A DNA stretch of 39,073 nucleotides. Source: Cellulomonas hominis. GTDB taxonomy: Bacteria > Actinomycetota > Actinomycetes > Actinomycetales > Cellulomonadaceae. The position numbers and the translations under genes were made by a program. How positions within the stretch are numbered: the first letter of the stretch is position 1; each line of letters starts with the position of its first letter. Shown here piece by piece: positions 7,781 to 15,224 of this stretch. The notes under the pieces are model-generated. The model saw only the letters and a program-made list of their open reading frames with translations, did not search any database and was not told the DNA's origin. The stretch is from NCBI RefSeq assembly GCF_005239125.1, contig NZ_SZYE01000012.1, positions 1 through 39,073 on the forward strand, read 5' to 3'.

Positions 7781-9175
7781 TCAGCCCGCGTTCTTGTCGA
7801 GGATCGCCTGCACGTCCGCGTCCGCCTGCTCCAGCAGCGCGTCGATGTCGGCGTCCTCGTCGGTCAGCACCGCCTGGACGACCGTGTCCAGCGCGCCGTA
7901 CAGCTCCTGCGTCGAGCCGGCCGGCTCCGGGATCAGCGGCTGGTCGAAGATGACGTCGGTGAACCCGGTCATCTGGTCGAGCGGCACGTTGACCAGGTCG
8001 GCGATCCACTCCTGCGACTGGTCGTACTGCTCCTGGCTGAAGATCGGCAGCACGGGGGTGCCGACCGGCTGGTCCGAGGCGACGAGCGTCTCGGCGTCCT
8101 TCACCGCCGCGTCCTTATCGGTGAGCTTGCGCAGGTAGTAGAAGTCGATCCACTTCACGGCGGCCTCCTTCTGCGCCTCGGAGGCCGAGGTGCTGACCGC
8201 GGCGAGCGTCCCGCCGCCGAGCACGCCCGCGTCGTCGCCCTCGAGCGGCACGGCGGTCAGGCCGTAGTCGTCGGGGTTGATCGCGTTGGTCTGCACCAGC
8301 GAGGTGTAGACGTCCGAGCCCGAGGTGAACATGCCGACCTGGCCCGCCGCGAACGCCTGGTTGATCGAGGACCAGTCGAGCAGGAAGTTCGCGCCCATGG
8401 AGCTGTCCTCCCAGCGCAGGTCGTGCAGGTACTCCAGCGCCTCCTTGGTGCCGTCGTTGTCGAGGGTGGCGGTGTAGGTGCCGTCGTCGTTCGTCTCCTG
8501 GACGCGGCCGCCGCGGGCGTAGGTGGCGACGGTGAGCTGCCAGCCGCCCGTGTTGTTCTGCGTCATCGTGGCGTAGCCGGCCTGGCCGGTGGCGTCGGCG
8601 ATCGCCTTGGCGTCCGCGCGCACCTCGTCCCAGGTCGTGGGCGGGTCGTCGGGGTCGAGGCCCGCCTGCGCGAACAGCGTCCGGTTGTAGTGCAGCCCGA
8701 TGCCGTAGACCGACTTGGCCGGGATCGCGTAGACCTTGCCGTCGGCGCCCGTGCCGGCCTCGAGGACGTTCGGGTTGAAGTCGTCCGCGTAGGGCAGCGC
8801 CTGCACCTGCGCGTCGATGTCGGCGAGCTGGCCGTTCTCGATCAGCGTCTTGCCGTCGGTGAACGGGATCTCGAACACGTCGGGCAGGGTGCCGCCGGCG
8901 AGCTGGGCGGCGAACGTCGTCGCCTTCCACTCGTACTCCTCCGGCTGCACGTCGATGTCCGGGTTCGCCTCCTCGAACTGGGCGACCTGCTCGTCGAAGG
9001 CGTCGAACGCCTCCTGCTCCGATCCGGGCAGCAGGGAGACGACCCGCAGGACGGTCTTCCCGCCCGCGCTGCCGTCGCCCTCGCCGGCGTCGTCGGATCC
9101 GCTGCTGCACGCGGCGAGCAGGGTGAAGGACAGCGCGCCGGTCAGGGCGAGCGCCGTCGTGCGTGAGGACCTCAT
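7781..9175 (-). CDS. sugar ABC transporter substrate-binding lipoprotein (CUT1)
   Basis: A 464-residue extracellular solute-binding protein of family 1. It starts with a lipoprotein signal, a basic MRSSR followed by a hydrophobic stretch and LLAAC, so Cys23 should be lipidated after cleavage. The mature part has the periplasmic-binding fold (VLRVVSLLPGSEQEAFDAFD, TWDEVRADAKAI, AAVKWIDFYY). The ATG at 9175 is chosen because GAGGAG is 5 bases upstream; a GTG at 9181 would overlap that site. It lies 54 bases downstream of the alpha-glucosidase gene. The substrate is probably maltose, isomaltose, trehalose or a similar alpha-glucoside, inferred from the neighbouring enzyme only. Confidence 0.92.
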   Translation of the reverse strand: MRSSRTTALALTGALSFTLLAACSSGSDDAGEGDGSAGGKTVLRVVSLLPGSEQEAFDAFDEQVAQFEEANPDIDVQPEEYEWKATTFAAQLAGGTLPDVFEIPFTDGKTLIENGQLADIDAQVQALPYADDFNPNVLEAGTGADGKVYAIPAKSVYGIGLHYNRTLFAQAGLDPDDPPTTWDEVRADAKAIADATGQAGYATMTQNNTGGWQLTVATYARGGRVQETNDDGTYTATLDNDGTKEALEYLHDLRWEDSSMGANFLLDWSSINQAFAAGQVGMFTSGSDVYTSLVQTNAINPDDYGLTAVPLEGDDAGVLGGGTLAAVSTSASEAQKEAAVKWIDFYYLRKLTDKDAAVKDAETLVASDQPVGTPVLPIFSQEQYDQSQEWIADLVNVPLDQMTGFTDVIFDQPLIPEPAGSTQELYGALDTVVQAVLTDEDADIDALLEQADADVQAILDKNAG

Positions 9176-9229
9176 CGTCACTCCTCGGGTCGGGTGGTGC
9201 GGTGGGTGGGGTGGGTCGGGTGGGTCGGG

Positions 9230-10888
9230 TCAGCCGGCGGCGCGGAGCCAGGCGGCCGTGTCGGGGGCCAGCGCGGCGCCGTCGGTGGGGCCGCTGGCGA
9301 GCAGCACCCCCGCGTGCCGGGGCAGCGGGACGGGGCCGCCGGACAGGTTGACGACGCACAGCACGTCGCCGCGGGCGAAGGCGAGCACGCCCGGGCCGGC
9401 GTCCAGCCAGCGCAGGTCGCCGTCGCCGAGGTCCGCTTCCGAGCGGCGCAGCGCCAGCGCGTCGCGGTACAGCCGGAGCATCGAGCCGGGGTCGGCCTCC
9501 TGGGCCGCGACCGTCCGGGCGGCCCAGTCGGCGGGCTGCGGCAGCCACGGCTCGGCCGGCCGGCCGCCGGCCGGGTCGGCCGAGAAGCCGTACGGCGGCC
9601 GGTCCCCCGACCACGGCAGCGGCACCCGGCAGCCGTCCCGCCCGGGGTCGACGCCGCCGGACCGCTCGTGCATCGGGTCCTGCACCGCCTCGGGCGGCAG
9701 GTCCTCCACCTCGGGCAGGCCCAGCTCGTCGCCCTGGTACAGGTAGAGCGAGCCCGGCAGCGCCGCCGTGAGCAGCGCGGCGGCCCGGGCGCGACGGGTG
9801 CCGAGCGCGAGGTCCGTCGGCGTGCCCGCGCGCTTGGTGGCGAACGCGAACGACGAGTCCGCCCGGCCGTACCGCGTGACGGGGCGGGTGACGTCGTGGT
9901 TCGACAGCACCCAGGTGGCCGGGGCGCCGACGCCGCGGTGCGCGGCCAGGGTGCGGTCGACCGACGCCCGCAGCGCCGCCGCGTCCCAGGGCTGCGCCAT
10001 CACGTCGAAGTTGAACGCGGTGTGCATCTCGTCCGGGCGCAGGTAGGCCGCGAACCGCTCGGCGTCGTCCAGCCACACCTCCCCGACCAGGACCCGGGTC
10101 CCCGCGTAGGAGTCGGCGACCTTGCGCCACGCGCGGTAGACGTCGTGCAGCTCGTCGCGGTCGAGGTGCGGGTGCCCGCCGGGCGGGACCGCCTCGCGGA
10201 CGGCCGGGAGCTCCGGCAGCGCGGGGTCCTTCACCAGCAGCGCCGCCGAGTCGATCCGGATGCCGGCCACGCCGCGGTCGAACCAGAACCGCAGGACGTC
10301 CTCGTGCTCGGCCCAGACGTCCGGGTGGGTCCAGTTGAGGTCCGGCTGCTGGGCGGTGAACAGGTGCAGGTACCACTCCCCCGGCGTCCCGTCCGGGTTC
10401 GTCGTCCGGGTCCAGGTCTCGCCGCCGAAGCTCGACTCCCAGTGCGTCGGGATGCCGGCGCCGTCCGGGCCGGTGCCCGGGTGGAACCAGAACCGCTCGC
10501 GCTCCGGGGAGCCCGGGCCGGCGGCGAGGGCGGCCCGGAACCACGGGTGCTGGTCCGAGACGTGGTTGGGGACCACGTCGACGATCGTGCGGATGCCGAG
10601 GTCCAGGGCCTCCGCGATCAGCGCCTCCGCCTCGGCGAGCGCGCCGAACGCCGGGTCGATCGCGCGGTAGTCCGCCACGTCGTAGCCGCCGTCGGCCATC
10701 GGCGAGGCGTACCAGGGCGTGAACCACAGCGCGTCGACCCCGAGGTCCCGCAGGTAGGGCAGCCGGCTGCGGACGCCCGCCAGGTCGCCGGTGCCGTCGC
10801 CGTCGCCGTCGGCGAACGAGCGGACGTAGACCTCGTAGATCACGGCGTCCCGCCACCAGGTGGGGTCGTCGCTCGGGGGATGCACCAC
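9230..10888 (-). CDS. GH13 alpha-glucosidase
   Basis: A 552-residue cytoplasmic glycoside hydrolase of family 13, oligo-1,6-glucosidase / alpha-glucosidase group. The barrel opens with WWRDAVIYEVYVRSFADGDGDGTGDL; catalytic motifs are GIRIDSAAL (nucleophile Asp), LVGEVWL (acid Glu) and VLSNHDVTR (transition-state Asp), with DVVPNHVS as conserved region I. No export signal is present, so it cleaves imported oligosaccharides to glucose. The first of two adjacent GTG codons (10888) is preferred: AGAGG lies 6 bases upstream and the barrel begins 12 residues later. An upstream in-frame start at 10945 would cover the promoter. It is the first gene of the uptake operon. Confidence 0.9.
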   Translation of the reverse strand: MVHPPSDDPTWWRDAVIYEVYVRSFADGDGDGTGDLAGVRSRLPYLRDLGVDALWFTPWYASPMADGGYDVADYRAIDPAFGALAEAEALIAEALDLGIRTIVDVVPNHVSDQHPWFRAALAAGPGSPERERFWFHPGTGPDGAGIPTHWESSFGGETWTRTTNPDGTPGEWYLHLFTAQQPDLNWTHPDVWAEHEDVLRFWFDRGVAGIRIDSAALLVKDPALPELPAVREAVPPGGHPHLDRDELHDVYRAWRKVADSYAGTRVLVGEVWLDDAERFAAYLRPDEMHTAFNFDVMAQPWDAAALRASVDRTLAAHRGVGAPATWVLSNHDVTRPVTRYGRADSSFAFATKRAGTPTDLALGTRRARAAALLTAALPGSLYLYQGDELGLPEVEDLPPEAVQDPMHERSGGVDPGRDGCRVPLPWSGDRPPYGFSADPAGGRPAEPWLPQPADWAARTVAAQEADPGSMLRLYRDALALRRSEADLGDGDLRWLDAGPGVLAFARGDVLCVVNLSGGPVPLPRHAGVLLASGPTDGAALAPDTAAWLRAAG

Positions 10889-10941
10889 GGCGTGCCTCTG
10901 CTCTCGGCTGATCCGCGGTCGTCGGTGACCGGGTAGCAGGA

Positions 10942-10972
10942 ACACTAAATCCGGCGACGGCTTGCGCGCAAG
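10942..10972 (-). promoter_or_regulatory. promoter with LacI-type operator for the alpha-glucoside operon
   Basis: On the minus strand, TTGCGC (10966-10971) and TAGTGT (10942-10947) form a -35/-10 pair with an 18-bp spacer. A perfect 12-bp palindrome, CTTGCGCGCAAG (10961-10972), covers the -35 box, the arrangement expected for repression by the LacI protein encoded just upstream. The leader to the GTG at 10888 is about 45 bases. Confidence 0.7.
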
Positions 10973-11008
10973 AACTCGACAGCGTCGTTACCGAAACCCG
11001 ACCGACGC

Positions 11009-11026
11009 CCGGCGTGGGTACGCCGG
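11009..11026 (-). terminator. possible terminator of the lacI gene
   Basis: CCGGCGT (11009-11015) and ACGCCGG (11020-11026) form a 7-bp stem with a GGGT loop. It lies about 100 bases past the lacI stop on the minus strand, followed in that direction by a short run containing TTT. The stem is short, so this is tentative. Confidence 0.35.
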
Positions 11027-11123
11027 CGCGCCGCGCGGGGACGGCACGCCGGGCGAGCGCAGCGCCCGGGGCGGCGCGGAGCCCGGGGCGCGCGGGAGCC
11101 CCGGGGGGTGCGGGCGGGCGGGG

Positions 11124-12134
11124 TCAGGCCCCGGGGGCCGGCGCCGTGCTGCCGCGCACGACGAGCTCGGGCTCGAACAGGAGCTCGTCCGTCGACACCG
11201 GGTGCCCCCCGATCAGCCCGACGAGCAGGTCGATCGCCGCCCGCCCCATCGGCTCGATCGGCTGCCGCACGGTGGTCAGCGGCGGCTCGGTGCAGTTCAT
11301 GAACAGCGAGTCGTCGTAGCCCACGACGGACACGTCCTCGGGCACCCGCAGCCCCGCCCGGCGCGCGGCGCGGATCGCTCCGAGCGCCAGCGGGTCGCTG
11401 GCGCAGACCAGCCCGGTCAGCCCCTGGCGGAGCAGCCGGGTCGCGGCGGCCTGCCCGCTCTCGAGGGAGTACGCGCTGCGGGCGACGGCGTCGTCGGCGA
11501 GCTCGACGCCGAGCCGGGCGGCGGCGGCGCGCGCGGCGTGCAGCTTGCGCTCGGACGGCACGTGGTCGACCGGGCCGAGCACCAGCCCGATGCGGGTGTG
11601 CCCGAGCGAGGCCAGGTGGCCGACGGCCTGCTCGACCGCCACCTCGTCGTCGCAGGAGACCCGGGGGAACGGCAGCTCCTCGATCGAGGCGTTGATCAGC
11701 ACCACCGGCAGGCCGCGGTCGGCGAGCAGCGCGTAGTGCTCGTGGTCGGCGCCGCGCTGCGCGAAGTTGCCGCCGGCGAACACGATGCCGGACACCTGCT
11801 GCGTGAGGAGCAGGTCGACGTAGTCGGCCTCGGACACCCCGCCGGCCGTCTGCGTGCACAGCACCGGCGTGTAGCCCTGCTGGGCGAGCGCGCCGCCCAC
11901 GACCTCGGCGAACGCCGGGAAGATCGGGTTCTGCAGCTCGGGCAGCACCAGGCCGACCAGCCGGGCCCGCTCCCCGCGCAGCTTGGTGGGCCGCTCGTAG
12001 CCGAGCACGTCGAGCGCGGTCAGCACCGCCTGGCGCGTCTGCTCGGAGACCCCGCTGCGGCCGTTGAGCACGCGGCTCACCGTCGCCTCGGACACCCCGA
12101 CCTTCTGCGCGACCTCCGCCAGCCGTCCAGCCAT
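11124..12134 (-). CDS. LacI family repressor of the alpha-glucoside operon
   Basis: A 336-residue regulator. The N-terminal LacI helix-turn-helix reads LAEVAQKVGVSEATVSRVLNGRSGVSEQTR, followed by the hinge and a sugar-binding core (LVGLVLPELQNPIFPAFAEVV, then VSVVGYDDS and PPLTTVRQP, both typical of GalR/LacI effectors). It is encoded directly upstream of the glucosidase-transporter genes on the same strand. The ATG at 12134 has TAGACT seven bases upstream and no ribosome site, so it looks leaderless. Half sites like those of the glucosidase operator flank its own promoter, suggesting autorepression relieved by an imported alpha-glucoside or its product. Confidence 0.92.
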   Translation of the reverse strand: MAGRLAEVAQKVGVSEATVSRVLNGRSGVSEQTRQAVLTALDVLGYERPTKLRGERARLVGLVLPELQNPIFPAFAEVVGGALAQQGYTPVLCTQTAGGVSEADYVDLLLTQQVSGIVFAGGNFAQRGADHEHYALLADRGLPVVLINASIEELPFPRVSCDDEVAVEQAVGHLASLGHTRIGLVLGPVDHVPSERKLHAARAAAARLGVELADDAVARSAYSLESGQAAATRLLRQGLTGLVCASDPLALGAIRAARRAGLRVPEDVSVVGYDDSLFMNCTEPPLTTVRQPIEPMGRAAIDLLVGLIGGHPVSTDELLFEPELVVRGSTAPAPGA

Positions 12135-12136
12135 GC

Positions 12137-12172
12137 GCGCAAGTCTACGACCGGATCGCGCAAGCGACTTGC
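12137..12172 (-). promoter_or_regulatory. lacI promoter with operator half sites
   Basis: TAGACT (minus strand, 12142-12147) is a good -10 box 7 bases from the ATG. GCGCAAG half sites occur on the plus strand at 12137-12143 and 12158-12164, the second followed by CTTGC at 12168-12172, making GCAAG-CGA-CTTGC. These match the arms of the palindrome at 10961-10972, so autoregulation is likely. Confidence 0.55.
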
Positions 12173-12191
12173 AGGGCGCGCGGTGCCGGGG

Positions 12192-12707
12192 TCAGGCGGT
12201 GGCGGCCGCCCGGGGCGCGACCGCGTGCAGGTGCTCCGCGATGTCCTGCGCCCAGCCCCGCACGGCGTCGAAGTCGCGGTGGTCGCCCTCCTTGGCGCGC
12301 GCGCCGGCGATGATCGCCCGCTCGGCGAACGCGAGCTCGCTGCGCAGCAGCCGCCCGGCGAACGCCCGGTGGCCGAGCGCCCCGACGTCCTGCATGAGCG
12401 CGAGCAGCTCGTGCGGGCTGTTCGCGCGCGCCGCGGGCTGCGTCGCGAGCCCCGAGGAGAACACCCAGACGTGCCGCCGGCGCAGGTCCCCCGCGAGGCG
12501 GGCCGCGAAGTCGCGCGCGGCCGGCATCCAGTGCGCCGTGTACACCGCCGACCCGAGGACGACCGCGTCGTACCCGTCGAGGTCGGTGACGTCCTCGGGC
12601 GCGGCCTCGTGGACCACGTGCCCGCGGGCCCGCAGCACGTCCGCGACGGCCGAGCCGATCTCCGCGGTGGCACCGTGGCGCGAGGCCACCGTCACCAGGA
12701 CGTTCAT
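12192..12707 (-). CDS. flavodoxin domain-containing protein (HemG-like)
   Basis: A 171-residue protein with a flavodoxin fold. The FMN phosphate loop is TVASRHGATAEIG at residues 6-18, then VHEAAPEDVTDLDGYDAVVLGSAVYTAHWMP, resembling the flavodoxin family annotated as menaquinone-dependent protoporphyrinogen oxidase or simply flavodoxin domain protein. The ATG at 12707 is supported by GGAGGG upstream. It follows the MarR gene on the same strand with a 155-bp gap, so MarR may control it. Because this genome uses the coproporphyrin heme route, a real protoporphyrinogen oxidase role is doubtful; a general FMN electron carrier or quinone reductase is as likely. Confidence 0.8.
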   Translation of the reverse strand: MNVLVTVASRHGATAEIGSAVADVLRARGHVVHEAAPEDVTDLDGYDAVVLGSAVYTAHWMPAARDFAARLAGDLRRRHVWVFSSGLATQPAARANSPHELLALMQDVGALGHRAFAGRLLRSELAFAERAIIAGARAKEGDHRDFDAVRGWAQDIAEHLHAVAPRAAATA

Positions 12708-12862
12708 CGCTCTGCCCTCCAGCGGCTGTGTCGTGGCGGTCGTCTCCGGCCCCCTCCCGGCCCGGGACCGCCGACATCCATGGTCCGTCGCCGACGGGCC
12801 CGGGTCGTGGGCCGGAGGTCCCCCGGTGCCGTCGCGGGGGCCCCGCCCGGCACGCTCCGGGC

Positions 12863-13411
12863 TCAGCGGGTACCCGTGCCGTGACCTGCGGCGTCGTCCG
12901 TCCGGTCGAGGTCGGCGATCCCCGGCTGCGCGGCACGGAGCGCCCCCGCCACGTCGGTGAGCGCCGCGAGCTGCCCGGCGTCCAGGGCGCCGCCGACGTA
13001 GTGGGCGATCGCCTGGACGTGCCGTCGGCCGACCTCCCGCTGCAGGGCCGCGCCCTCGGCCGTGAGCCCGACCACGACGCCGCGCCCGTCGCCCGCGGCC
13101 GGCGCGCGCCGCACCCAGCCGGCCTCCTCCAGGCGCTCGACCATCCGGCTCAGGCTCGGCTGGCTGAGCAGGCTCGACTCCCCGAGGTCGCGCAGCCGCA
13201 GGCCCTCCGGGGCGCGGGAGAGGGTGAACAGGACGTCGTACTCGCGCAGGGAGACGCGGTCCCAGATCGGGTCGCGCTGCAGCCGGCGCATGATCGCGAC
13301 CTGGGCGCGGAACAGCTGCTCCCAGGCGACCGCGGCGGCGCGCACGTCCACCACCGGCGCCGCGCCGGGCGCCGTCCCCGTCGCGCCTGCCGCCCCGTCC
13401 CGCACCGTCAT
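12863..13411 (-). CDS. MarR family transcriptional regulator
   Basis: A 182-residue winged-helix regulator. The recognition region is LRDLGESSLLSQPSLSRMVERLEEAGWVRR, followed by the wing APAAGDGRGVVVGLTAEG; helices on both sides form the dimer interface. MarR proteins often sense phenolic ligands or oxidants and repress a neighbour, here possibly the flavodoxin gene downstream on the same strand. The ATG at 13411 is chosen for GGAG about 6 bases upstream; an ATG at 13444 would add 11 residues with no ribosome site. The last 20 residues are Asp/Gly-rich and probably disordered. No cysteine suitable for redox sensing is visible. Confidence 0.88.
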   Translation of the reverse strand: MTVRDGAAGATGTAPGAAPVVDVRAAAVAWEQLFRAQVAIMRRLQRDPIWDRVSLREYDVLFTLSRAPEGLRLRDLGESSLLSQPSLSRMVERLEEAGWVRRAPAAGDGRGVVVGLTAEGAALQREVGRRHVQAIAHYVGGALDAGQLAALTDVAGALRAAQPGIADLDRTDDAAGHGTGTR

Positions 13412-13528
13412 CGCCGCTCCGTCCGCCGGTCCATGCGTTCGCATCCACCCACCCAACCGTCGCGGCCGCCCCGCTGTTCCGCACCCCGGCCGTCCGCGCC
13501 GTGCGCACGCGGCTCCCGGGCGCGCCGC

Positions 13529-13534
13529 TACGCT
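13529..13534 (+). promoter_or_regulatory. -10 box TACGCT of leaderless NYN gene
   Basis: TACGCT is followed by 6 bases and the ATG at 13541. No ribosome site is present, so the transcript probably begins at the start codon. Confidence 0.55.
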
Positions 13535-13540
13535 GGCCCG

Positions 13541-14104
13541 ATGCAGAACGACGGCGTCCGCTCGACGTACGTGCTGGTCGACGGCGAGAACATCGACGCG
13601 ACCCTCGGCTCCTCGATCTTCAACGGGCGCCCGACCCCCGAGCAGCGCCCCCGCTGGGAGCGCGTGCTGGAGTTCGCGCACCGCACCTGGGGCCAGCAGC
13701 CGAAGGGGCTGTTCTTCCTCAACGCCACCAGCGGGACGCTGCCGATGTCGTTCGTACAGGCGCTGCTGGCGATCGGGTACCAGCCGATCCCGCTCGCCGG
13801 CGAGGGCAAGGTCGTCGACATCGGCATCAAGCGCACGCTCGAGGCGCTGGCCGACCGGCCGGGCGACGTGCTGCTCGCCTCGCACGACGGCGACTTCGCC
13901 CCCGAGATCGAGGCGCTGCTGGGCGGCGACCGCCGGGTCGGGCTGCTGGCGTTCCGCGAGTTCACCAGCACCGCGCTCAGCCACCTGGCCGACCGCGGCC
14001 TGCAGGCGTTCGACCTGGAGACCGACGTCAAGGCCTTCAACGTCACGCTGCCGCGGCTGCGGATCATCCCGCTCGACGAGTTCGACCCGCTGCGCTACCT
14101 CTGA
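13541..14104 (+). CDS. NYN domain-containing protein (PIN-like nuclease)
   Basis: A 187-residue single-domain protein of the NYN group, PIN-like metal-dependent RNases. The acidic residues of the active site are seen in STYVLVDGENID near residue 15, VVDIGIKRTLEAL in the middle, and LLASHDGDFAPEIEALL. Family members cleave structured RNA or act in RNA turnover; the target here is unknown. Downstream are two small genes (DUF1697, HIT) on the same strand, each with its own leaderless-type promoter, so the cluster is not a simple operon. The opposite-strand MarR gene diverges from it. Confidence 0.85.
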   Translation: MQNDGVRSTYVLVDGENIDATLGSSIFNGRPTPEQRPRWERVLEFAHRTWGQQPKGLFFLNATSGTLPMSFVQALLAIGYQPIPLAGEGKVVDIGIKRTLEALADRPGDVLLASHDGDFAPEIEALLGGDRRVGLLAFREFTSTALSHLADRGLQAFDLETDVKAFNVTLPRLRIIPLDEFDPLRYL

Positions 14105-14118
14105 CGCCGGGAGGCGGG

Positions 14119-14124
14119 CAGAGT
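14119..14124 (+). promoter_or_regulatory. -10 like box CAGAGT of DUF1697 gene
   Basis: CAGAGT is followed by 6 bases (GGGCGC) and the ATG at 14131. The box is weaker than TANNNT, but the spacing matches the other leaderless-type genes. Confidence 0.35.
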
Positions 14125-14130
14125 GGGCGC

Positions 14131-14709
14131 ATGACGTCCGCCGACCCCGACCCCGTGCCGCCCGGCGAGCGGGTGCTGGTCCTGCTGCGCGCCGTGAACG
14201 TCGGCGGGCGGTCGGCCCTGCCGATGGCCGACCTGCGCGCCGCCGCGGCGGACCTCGGGCACGCCGACGTCGCCACGCACCTGACCACCGGCAACCTGCT
14301 GCTCGCGCCCGGGCCCGGCTCCCCCGGGACGCTCGGCGACCTGGCCGACGCCCTGACGACCGGGCTGACCGAGCGGGTCGGGCGCCCGCTGGCGCTCACC
14401 GTCCGCACCCGCGCCCAGGTCGACGACCTGGTGGCCGCCAACCCCTACCCCGGCCCGGCCGCGAACGACCCGGCGCACCTCGTGGTCGTGTTCCTCGACG
14501 GCCCGGCGCGGGCCGACGGGCGGATGGACCTGTCCGGGTACGGCCGCGAGCGCGGCACCTGGCGCGGCAGCGAGGGGTACGTGCACTACCCCGACGGCAT
14601 CGGCCGGTCGAAGGTCACCGCCGGGGTGCTCGACCGGTTGGCCGGGCGGACCGGCACGGCGCGCAACTGGCGGACCGTGCTCGCGCTCCAGGAGAAGCTG
14701 GCGGGCTGA
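14131..14709 (+). CDS. DUF1697 domain-containing protein
   Basis: A 192-residue protein of the DUF1697 family: VLLRAVNVGGRSALPMADLRAAAADLG and HLTTGNLLL at the N terminus, then NPYPGPAANDPAHLVVVFLDG and a C-terminal GIGRSKVTAGVLDRLAGRTGTARNWRTVLAL. Its alpha/beta pattern and the NWRTV end are the family signature. No function is known for the family. It lies 26 bases after the NYN gene and 29 before the HIT gene on the same strand. Confidence 0.87.
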   Translation: MTSADPDPVPPGERVLVLLRAVNVGGRSALPMADLRAAAADLGHADVATHLTTGNLLLAPGPGSPGTLGDLADALTTGLTERVGRPLALTVRTRAQVDDLVAANPYPGPAANDPAHLVVVFLDGPARADGRMDLSGYGRERGTWRGSEGYVHYPDGIGRSKVTAGVLDRLAGRTGTARNWRTVLALQEKLAG

Positions 14710-14725
14710 GCCCCGGCCGCCTCGT

Positions 14726-14731
14726 TACCGT
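14726..14731 (+). promoter_or_regulatory. -10 box TACCGT of leaderless HIT gene
   Basis: TACCGT is followed by 7 bases and the ATG at 14739, with no ribosome site between. Confidence 0.5.
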
Positions 14732-14738
14732 GGGGCGC

Positions 14739-15185
14739 ATGACGACCCTGTTCACGCGCATCATCGACGGCGAGATCCCCGGCCGGTTCGTCTGGGCGGA
14801 CGACCGCGCGGTGGCGTTCGGCACCATCGCCCCGCTCGCGGACGGCCACGTGCTGGTCGTGCCGCGCGCGGAGGTGGCGTCGTTCACCGAGGCCGACGAC
14901 GACCTGCTGGCCCACCTCGCCGTCGTCGCGAAGCGCGTCGGCCGGGCGCAGCAGGCCGCGTGGGACGCCCCGCGCGCCGCGCTGCTCGTCGCCGGGTTCG
15001 AGGTGCCGCACCTGCACCTGCACGTGGTGCCGGCGTGGGGCGAGGCCGAGCTCAGCTTCGCGAACGCCCGGCACGACGTCCCGGCCGAGCAGCTCGACGC
15101 CGCGGCCGAGCGCCTCCGCGACGCCCTGCGCGCCGCGGGCGAGGGCGCCCACGTCCCGGCGCGGCTGGACTCCCCGGCGCTCTGA
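14739..15185 (+). CDS. HIT family protein
   Basis: A 148-residue histidine-triad nucleotide hydrolase or transferase. The triad is HLHLHVVP near residue 93, with the FTRIIDGEIPGRFVWAD start and DGHVLVVPRAEVASF typical of the Hint branch. Such enzymes hydrolyse AMP-N or dinucleoside polyphosphate bonds. The first 30 residues match the usual family start, so the ATG at 14739 is well placed. The C-terminal 35 residues are helical and charged, longer than in the smallest Hint proteins. Confidence 0.92.
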   Translation: MTTLFTRIIDGEIPGRFVWADDRAVAFGTIAPLADGHVLVVPRAEVASFTEADDDLLAHLAVVAKRVGRAQQAAWDAPRAALLVAGFEVPHLHLHVVPAWGEAELSFANARHDVPAEQLDAAAERLRDALRAAGEGAHVPARLDSPAL

Positions 15186-15191
15186 CCCGGG

Positions 15192-15203
15192 CGCCCGCGG
15201 GCG
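15192..15203. terminator. possible bidirectional terminator between HIT and SDR genes
   Basis: CGCCCGCGGGCG is a perfect 12-bp palindrome in the 39-bp gap between two convergent stop codons. As a hairpin its loop is tight, so terminator function is only suggested by position. Confidence 0.3.
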
Positions 15204-15224
15204 GGGTCGCGGGGCCGCCGGGCG

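Noticed and set aside
8115-10856. Long minus-strand frame overlapping the binding protein and glucosidase genes in another frame
   Set aside because: Composition is Arg/Pro-rich and random; the true proteins lie in the neighbouring frame.
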